Shown: piece after piece, positions 22,349 to 25,814 of the stretch
How the letters are laid out: every line of letters begins with the position of its first letter
Position numbering within the stretch: the stretch's first letter is position 1
Assembly: GCA_020631295.1 (NCBI GenBank)
Contig: JAHDHN010000006.1
Coordinates: forward strand, 8,783 to 34,596
Source: Rickettsiales bacterium
GTDB taxonomy: Bacteria > Pseudomonadota > Alphaproteobacteria > Rickettsiales > UBA8987
DNA length: 25,814 bases
Reading direction: 5' to 3'
Position numbers and translations under genes: made by a program
Notes under the pieces: model-generated
What the model was told of the DNA's origin: nothing
The model's database searches: none
What the model saw: the letters and a program-made list of their open reading frames with translations, nothing else

Positions 22349-22366
22349 ATCCAGGGTTAATTCAAT
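22349..22366 (+). repeat. Collapsed family A repeat remnant
   Basis: ATCCAGGGTTAA is joined directly to TTCAAT, which in full copies lies about 50 bases further on. It looks like an internal deletion of a family A repeat, about 30 bases from a full inverted copy. Confidence 0.45.
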
Positions 22367-22394
22367 AGAGTTATATAACACAACTATTACCCTC

Positions 22395-22491
22395 TTTGAA
22401 GCCCTTGCGAAAGCGAGGGCCCAGGGCGAAACGATAGATAGTGCTTGTTAACCCTGGATCCCCGATCTGCGCTGCGCTTGTCAGGGATTGC
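22395..22491 (-). repeat. Three-hairpin palindromic repeat, family A, copy 4 (inverted)
   Basis: Starts TTGAAGCCCTTGCGAAAGCG, contains the conserved centre AGTGCTTGTTAACCCTGGAT, and ends AGGGATTGC. The final hairpin is imperfect (CCCCGATC...GTCAGGGA). It lies between hisZ and nfu. Confidence 0.8.
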
Positions 22492-22508
22492 AGTGGAAAA
22501 TCATAAAA

Positions 22509-23432
22509 CTATTCCACCAATGTTACCACATCATGGGCGTGTTTGAGCAGAATGTCGTCCCAGGCCGTGTCAGCCGAGATGACCTCTTCTGTGGCACTCA
22601 CTTGCAGCTGGCTAGCGCGGGCAAGTGCACTGGCATGCAGGGTAAAGCCGCAGGCTTGCTCCCCGTTTGGCAGGCGGTAAATCCCGCCTTGGCCCAACCG
22701 CTCTTGCGTATGCGGATGCAGCAAGAAGAAGGCCAGACCTTCATAATATTCGGCACCCTCACTGTCTAATGCATCGCTCGTACAGCTAATAGCAAAACGG
22801 CGCTCTATCGTCTCTGTTACCTCTTGCACAATCGCATCTTGCGCAAAGGCCTCTGGCAGGGTGCGCAACGCCGGGTAGCGCGACAATAAATCCGCCTGTT
22901 TTTGCGTTACTGCTTGCTGTATCTCTGCATCACCACCAATGGCCGCTTTTACCGCTGCGGGGTTGGTAAGCTCTATCACCATCTCCTCCACGCCAGCATC
23001 TTTCACCGCTTGCACCGCCACTGAAAGCACCAAGGCCGTGTTGCGGCCCTGCATTTCGGCCACATGCTCCAGACCCAGCTGATATTGCTGCCGCTCTTTA
23101 TATTTATCACTGCTCTCTGGCTTAAACACCATGCCAGAATAGCACAAACGCAGCGGACGGTCTGCATCGGCAAAGCGCTCTTGTACCAGGCGGGTAATAT
23201 GCGGCGTAATATCATGACGCAGCGCCAGCAGCTTGCCAGTGGCCGGATCCGTGCTGGTAAAGGCACCCGCATGCGTGCCCTCTGCCAGCTCCATAATGGT
23301 AGGGCGCACCGGATTATAACCAAATTGGAGAAAACGGGCCATCACGCGCTGGATAATGGCATGCTCCAGCATGGCCGCCTCGCCCACATAATCGTAAAAT
23401 CCGTTCGGTAAGAGTGTTTTCGTATTGGTCAT
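22509..23432 (-). CDS. hisZ: ATP phosphoribosyltransferase regulatory subunit HisZ
   Basis: Partner of the short form of HisG at the first step of histidine synthesis, needed for activity and histidine feedback. It has a class II aminoacyl-tRNA-synthetase-like fold without the anticodon-binding domain. Using the ATG at 23432 gives 307 residues (MTNTKTLLPNGFYD); the longer open frame adds 24 hydrophobic residues covering the promoter of the next gene and is rejected. Landmarks are LRHDITPHITR at 71-81 and YQLGLEHVAE near 117-126, the positions of HisRS motif 2 and the histidine loop. Length and lack of a C-terminal domain separate it from HisS. Its presence implies a short HisG elsewhere. It diverges from the Bax-inhibitor-like gene. 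Confidence 0.9.
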   Translation of the reverse strand: MTNTKTLLPNGFYDYVGEAAMLEHAIIQRVMARFLQFGYNPVRPTIMELAEGTHAGAFTSTDPATGKLLALRHDITPHITRLVQERFADADRPLRLCYSGMVFKPESSDKYKERQQYQLGLEHVAEMQGRNTALVLSVAVQAVKDAGVEEMVIELTNPAAVKAAIGGDAEIQQAVTQKQADLLSRYPALRTLPEAFAQDAIVQEVTETIERRFAISCTSDALDSEGAEYYEGLAFFLLHPHTQERLGQGGIYRLPNGEQACGFTLHASALARASQLQVSATEEVISADTAWDDILLKHAHDVVTLVE

Positions 23433-23456
23433 AGCATGCTGTTTATCCGCTTTTCC

Positions 23457-23486
23457 TTGAAAAAGACAACAAAAACACCATATAAT
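23457..23486 (+). promoter_or_regulatory. Promoter of the Bax-inhibitor-1-like gene
   Basis: TTGAAA (23457-23462) and a perfect TATAAT (23481-23486) with an 18-base spacer lie 34 bases before the start codon at 23520. A good sigma-70-type match. Confidence 0.65.
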
Positions 23487-23519
23487 ATGAGTAACTGTTA
23501 TCATGAGGAGAAACTAATT

Positions 23520-24236
23520 ATGGTAGATTACACAAACCCGTCCGCGCGCACAGGCGTACAAGCCGGCACGCAAGCGCAGGTGGATGAAGGCCTGCGCAGC
23601 TATATGCTGTCTGTTTATAACACTATGGGCATTGGCCTGGCCCTCACCGGCTTGGTGGCCTATTTCTTTGGCAACACGCCTGTTATTTTTAACGCGATTG
23701 CCGGCACACCTTTGCAATGGGTGTTGATGTTTGCCCCGCTCATTTTTGTATTTTTCGTGGGCGCTAAAATCATGCATGTACAACCCAGCACCGCGCGCAT
23801 TTTGTTTTATAGCTTTGCCGCGATTATGGGCGCGTCTTTCTGGTATATCACCGCAGTCTTTGCCGGCGCGGATATTGCCCGTGCATTCTTTATCACTGCC
23901 GCCTCCTTTGGCGCACTCAGCCTGTGGGGCTATACCTCCAAAAAAGACCTTACCGGCATTGGTAATTTCTGCTTCATTGGCTTGATTGGTATCATCATCG
24001 CCAGCGTGGTGAATTTGTTTATGAAAAGCCCCGCCATTTATTATGCGATTAGCTATGCGGGCGTGCTGATTTTTGCCGGCCTAACGGCGTATGACACGCA
24101 GAAAATCAAGCGTCTATATTACCAGCTGCCAGAATCTAAGCGTGAAAATGCGGCCGTGTTTGGCGCGCTGAATCTGTATCTAGATTTCATCAATTTGATG
24201 CTGTTTATCCTGCGCATCATCGGTGACCGCAGGTAG
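23520..24236 (+). CDS. Bax inhibitor-1 (YccA/YetJ-like) family membrane protein
   Basis: The start at 23520 follows GAGGAGA (23505-23511) and gives 238 residues. After a polar 30-residue N-terminus come about seven hydrophobic helices, the layout of the BI-1/TMBIM family. AYDTQKIKRLYY and LYLDFINLMLFILRI near the C-terminus are the family signature, including the Asp linked to pH-gated calcium leak in B. subtilis YetJ. Bacterial members are calcium-leak channels or modulators of FtsH (YccA); which applies here is not shown. A clear promoter precedes it, and a perfect hairpin starts three bases after the stop. Confidence 0.93.
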   Translation: MVDYTNPSARTGVQAGTQAQVDEGLRSYMLSVYNTMGIGLALTGLVAYFFGNTPVIFNAIAGTPLQWVLMFAPLIFVFFVGAKIMHVQPSTARILFYSFAAIMGASFWYITAVFAGADIARAFFITAASFGALSLWGYTSKKDLTGIGNFCFIGLIGIIIASVVNLFMKSPAIYYAISYAGVLIFAGLTAYDTQKIKRLYYQLPESKRENAAVFGALNLYLDFINLMLFILRIIGDRR

Positions 24237-24238
24237 AG

Positions 24239-24264
24239 TATTATAGTATAACAATACTATAATA
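24239..24264 (+). terminator. Perfect 11-bp hairpin right after the Bax-inhibitor-like gene
   Basis: TATTATAGTAT pairs with ATACTATAATA around AACA, starting three bases after the stop codon. It has no T-run and is directly joined to the repeat at 24265. Confidence 0.5.
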
Positions 24265-24353
24265 CCGTCATCCCACGGCATAAGTCCGTGGGATCTCCTG
24301 CCAATTGCCGTGTCCTTACAAGGAGATTCCACGCATAAAGCGTGGAATGACGG
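24265..24353. repeat. Cloverleaf-like palindromic repeat, GTCAT/ATGAC family
   Basis: CCGTCAT (24265-24271) pairs with ATGACGG (24347-24353). Inside lie two hairpins, ATCCCACGG/CCGTGGGAT and ATTCCACG/CGTGGAAT, and CTCCT pairs with AGGAG around the centre. The outer stem and two side hairpins give a cross or cloverleaf shape. Related ends occur at 6785-6999 and 25759-25814. Confidence 0.7.
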
Positions 24354-24386
24354 GTAAAAAAATATAAAAAGAAAGAATCACCCATC

Positions 24387-25679
24387 ATGCAGTATTTTGA
24401 TGCCAGAACAGAGGATGTGACCGCGGCCGTGCAGGCCAAGCTGGAAACCAAGCTGGAGCGCGACCCAAAGGTGCATGCTGCCGTGGCAGAGATTATTGCG
24501 CGCGTGGCCACTGAGGGTGATACGGCTGTGGCCGCTTACACACAGCAATTTGATGGGCATGATATTTCTGCCACGCATGGCCGGGTGGAGAAGGCTGCGT
24601 TGCAGGCAGCCTTTGATGCGCTGGACCCGGCGCTGAAAGAAACGCTTACGCTCTCTACTGCGCGCATTCGCGAATATCACGAAAAGCAAAAGCCGCAGGA
24701 TCATCTCTATGAGGACGATCTGGGCAACACGCTTGGCTGGAAATGGACAGCCATGGATGCTGCCGGGCTTTATGTACCAGGCGGGTTAGCGGCCTATCCC
24801 AGCTCCGTGTTGATGAATGCCATCCCGGCGCAAGTGGCCGGTGTGTCCCGCATTGTGGTAACTGTGCCAGCACCAAATGGCACGCCGCACCCGGTGGTGC
24901 TGGCCGCATGCCATATGCTGGGCATTGAAGAGGTCTATACCATTGGTGGCGCACAAGCCATTGCCGCATTGGCATATGGCACCAAACACATCGCAGCGGT
25001 GGATGTGATTGTAGGGCCCGGCAATGCCTATGTGGCCGCGGCCAAGCAGCAGGTATATGGCATTGTGGGCATTGATATGATTGCCGGCCCGTCCGAAATT
25101 TTGGTGGTAGCGGATGGTACTGCCAATACAGGGTGGGTGGCAGCGGATTTGCTCTCTCAAGCAGAACATGACACGGCGGCACGCTCGGTGCTGATCACCA
25201 CAGAAGAAAGCCTGGCAGGTGAGGTGGAGGCAGCCGTGGAGGCCCAATTGCAAGCATTGCCACGTGAAGATATTGCCAGAGCCTCTTGGGAGCAGCATAG
25301 CATGATTATTCTGGTGAAAGACCTAAAGCAAGCAGCGGAGTATGCCAATGTGGTAGCCGCAGAGCACACAGAATTATGCGTGGCCGAGCCGGAGGCATTG
25401 GCCGAGCATATCACCCATGCAGGGGCCCTGTTCTTAGGGCATTATACCTGCGAATCGCTGGGCGATTATATGGCTGGGCCAAGCCACGTGCTGCCCACCT
25501 CTGGCGCGGCGCGCTTTTCTTCCGGCTTGGGTGTGTATGATTTTATGAAACGCAGCTCGATTATCGGTGCATCCAAGAAAGGCTTTGCGGCCTTAGCACC
25601 ACACACAGCCCGCTTTGCCGAAAGCGAAGGCCTGCAAGCCCATGCGAATGCGGTATTGGTGCGAAGCAATGAGGTGTAG
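24387..25679 (+). CDS. hisD: Histidinol dehydrogenase
   Basis: Zinc enzyme that oxidises histidinol to histidine in two NAD-dependent steps, the end of the pathway. The 430 residues (E. coli 434) have the full set of motifs: YVPGG near 129, GGAQAIAALAYGT, VIVGPGNAYV, DMIAGPSEILVVAD, LLSQAEHD with Gln and His zinc ligands, EHTEL (catalytic Glu-His) and GPSHVLPTSGAARFSSGL. The ATG has only a poor purine stretch (AAGAAAG) upstream. The terminator-like hairpin and repeat before it suggest its own promoter, although none is clear. hisG and other his genes, often beside hisD, are absent here. Confidence 0.97.
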   Translation: MQYFDARTEDVTAAVQAKLETKLERDPKVHAAVAEIIARVATEGDTAVAAYTQQFDGHDISATHGRVEKAALQAAFDALDPALKETLTLSTARIREYHEKQKPQDHLYEDDLGNTLGWKWTAMDAAGLYVPGGLAAYPSSVLMNAIPAQVAGVSRIVVTVPAPNGTPHPVVLAACHMLGIEEVYTIGGAQAIAALAYGTKHIAAVDVIVGPGNAYVAAAKQQVYGIVGIDMIAGPSEILVVADGTANTGWVAADLLSQAEHDTAARSVLITTEESLAGEVEAAVEAQLQALPREDIARASWEQHSMIILVKDLKQAAEYANVVAAEHTELCVAEPEALAEHITHAGALFLGHYTCESLGDYMAGPSHVLPTSGAARFSSGLGVYDFMKRSSIIGASKKGFAALAPHTARFAESEGLQAHANAVLVRSNEV

Positions 25680-25814
25680 GGGTAGTTATTAGTTACAGCT
25701 CTGCAAATACTCACTATCAGGGCATACTTACGTTCAGAACAAGGCGCTACTGCGGTGGCATGAGATTCTTCAGTCGCTAACGCTCCATCAGAATGACATT
25801 ATTTTTGTCATTCC
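25680..25814. other. Right-edge spacer with a partial GTCAT/ATGAC-family repeat
   Basis: From 25759 to 25806 this resembles the 3' half of the repeat at 6785-6999: CATGAGATT near its left, and GAATGACATTATTTTT identical at 25791-25806. The next bases, TGTCATTCC, look like the left arm of a further copy cut by the window edge. Nothing else is seen before it, and no terminator is visible after hisD. Confidence 0.55.

Overview
This window reads as a stretch of an alphaproteobacterial chromosome of roughly 50% GC, made mostly of core metabolism and housekeeping genes. The signs are an initiator tRNA of the alphaproteobacterial type with an encoded CCA, an IHF-alpha-like protein, a mitochondrial-type two-domain Nfu protein, a HisZ-dependent histidine pathway, a MaeB-type malic enzyme fused to a phosphotransacetylase-like domain, and a PfkB-family adenosine-kinase-like protein. 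Species cannot be named from the sequence alone.

Layout: maeB (334-2592); initiator tRNA-Met followed by a 122-bp tandem repeat array whose units each end in a copy of the tRNA 3' end (2837-3157); a small lipoprotein (minus); a VanX-type D-Ala-D-Ala dipeptidase; trxB (minus); ihfA and a PfkB kinase (plus); a gene-free 6743-7134 stretch holding a large palindromic repeat bracketed by two parS-like palindromes; trkA and folK (minus); an AT-rich sulfotransferase (minus) beside a solo transposon-type end; proB (plus) converging on rho (minus); pncC (minus) diverging from tsaD (plus) by 11 bp; tRNA-Ala (minus); a decayed mobile patch at 15164-15869 (MITE, autotransporter 3' fragment, IS630 transposase fragment); a pteridine-reductase-like SDR (minus); an orphan prepilin (plus); hisN (minus) diverging from dadA (plus); an AT-rich orphan (plus); pgsA, nfu and hisZ (minus); a Bax-inhibitor-1-like membrane protein and hisD (plus).

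How the genes relate: hisN, hisZ and hisD belong to histidine synthesis but lie apart on both strands. FolK and the reductase-like SDR point to folate/pterin metabolism. The D-Ala-D-Ala dipeptidase and DadA could feed peptidoglycan-derived D-alanine to pyruvate. TsaD serves the tRNA t6A modification. TrxB, Nfu and PncC cover redox, Fe-S and NAD upkeep.

The spacers are rich in palindromic repeats. One three-hairpin family of about 90-100 bp has four copies plus a collapsed remnant. A second family is built on GTCAT...ATGAC outer stems. There is also a 163-bp MITE with 25-bp inverted ends. The most unusual structure is the tRNA-fMet array. Its two 122-bp units differ only by transitions, two of which compensate in a predicted stem. 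It recalls the rtT repeats of the E. coli tyrT operon but sits behind an unrelated tRNA.
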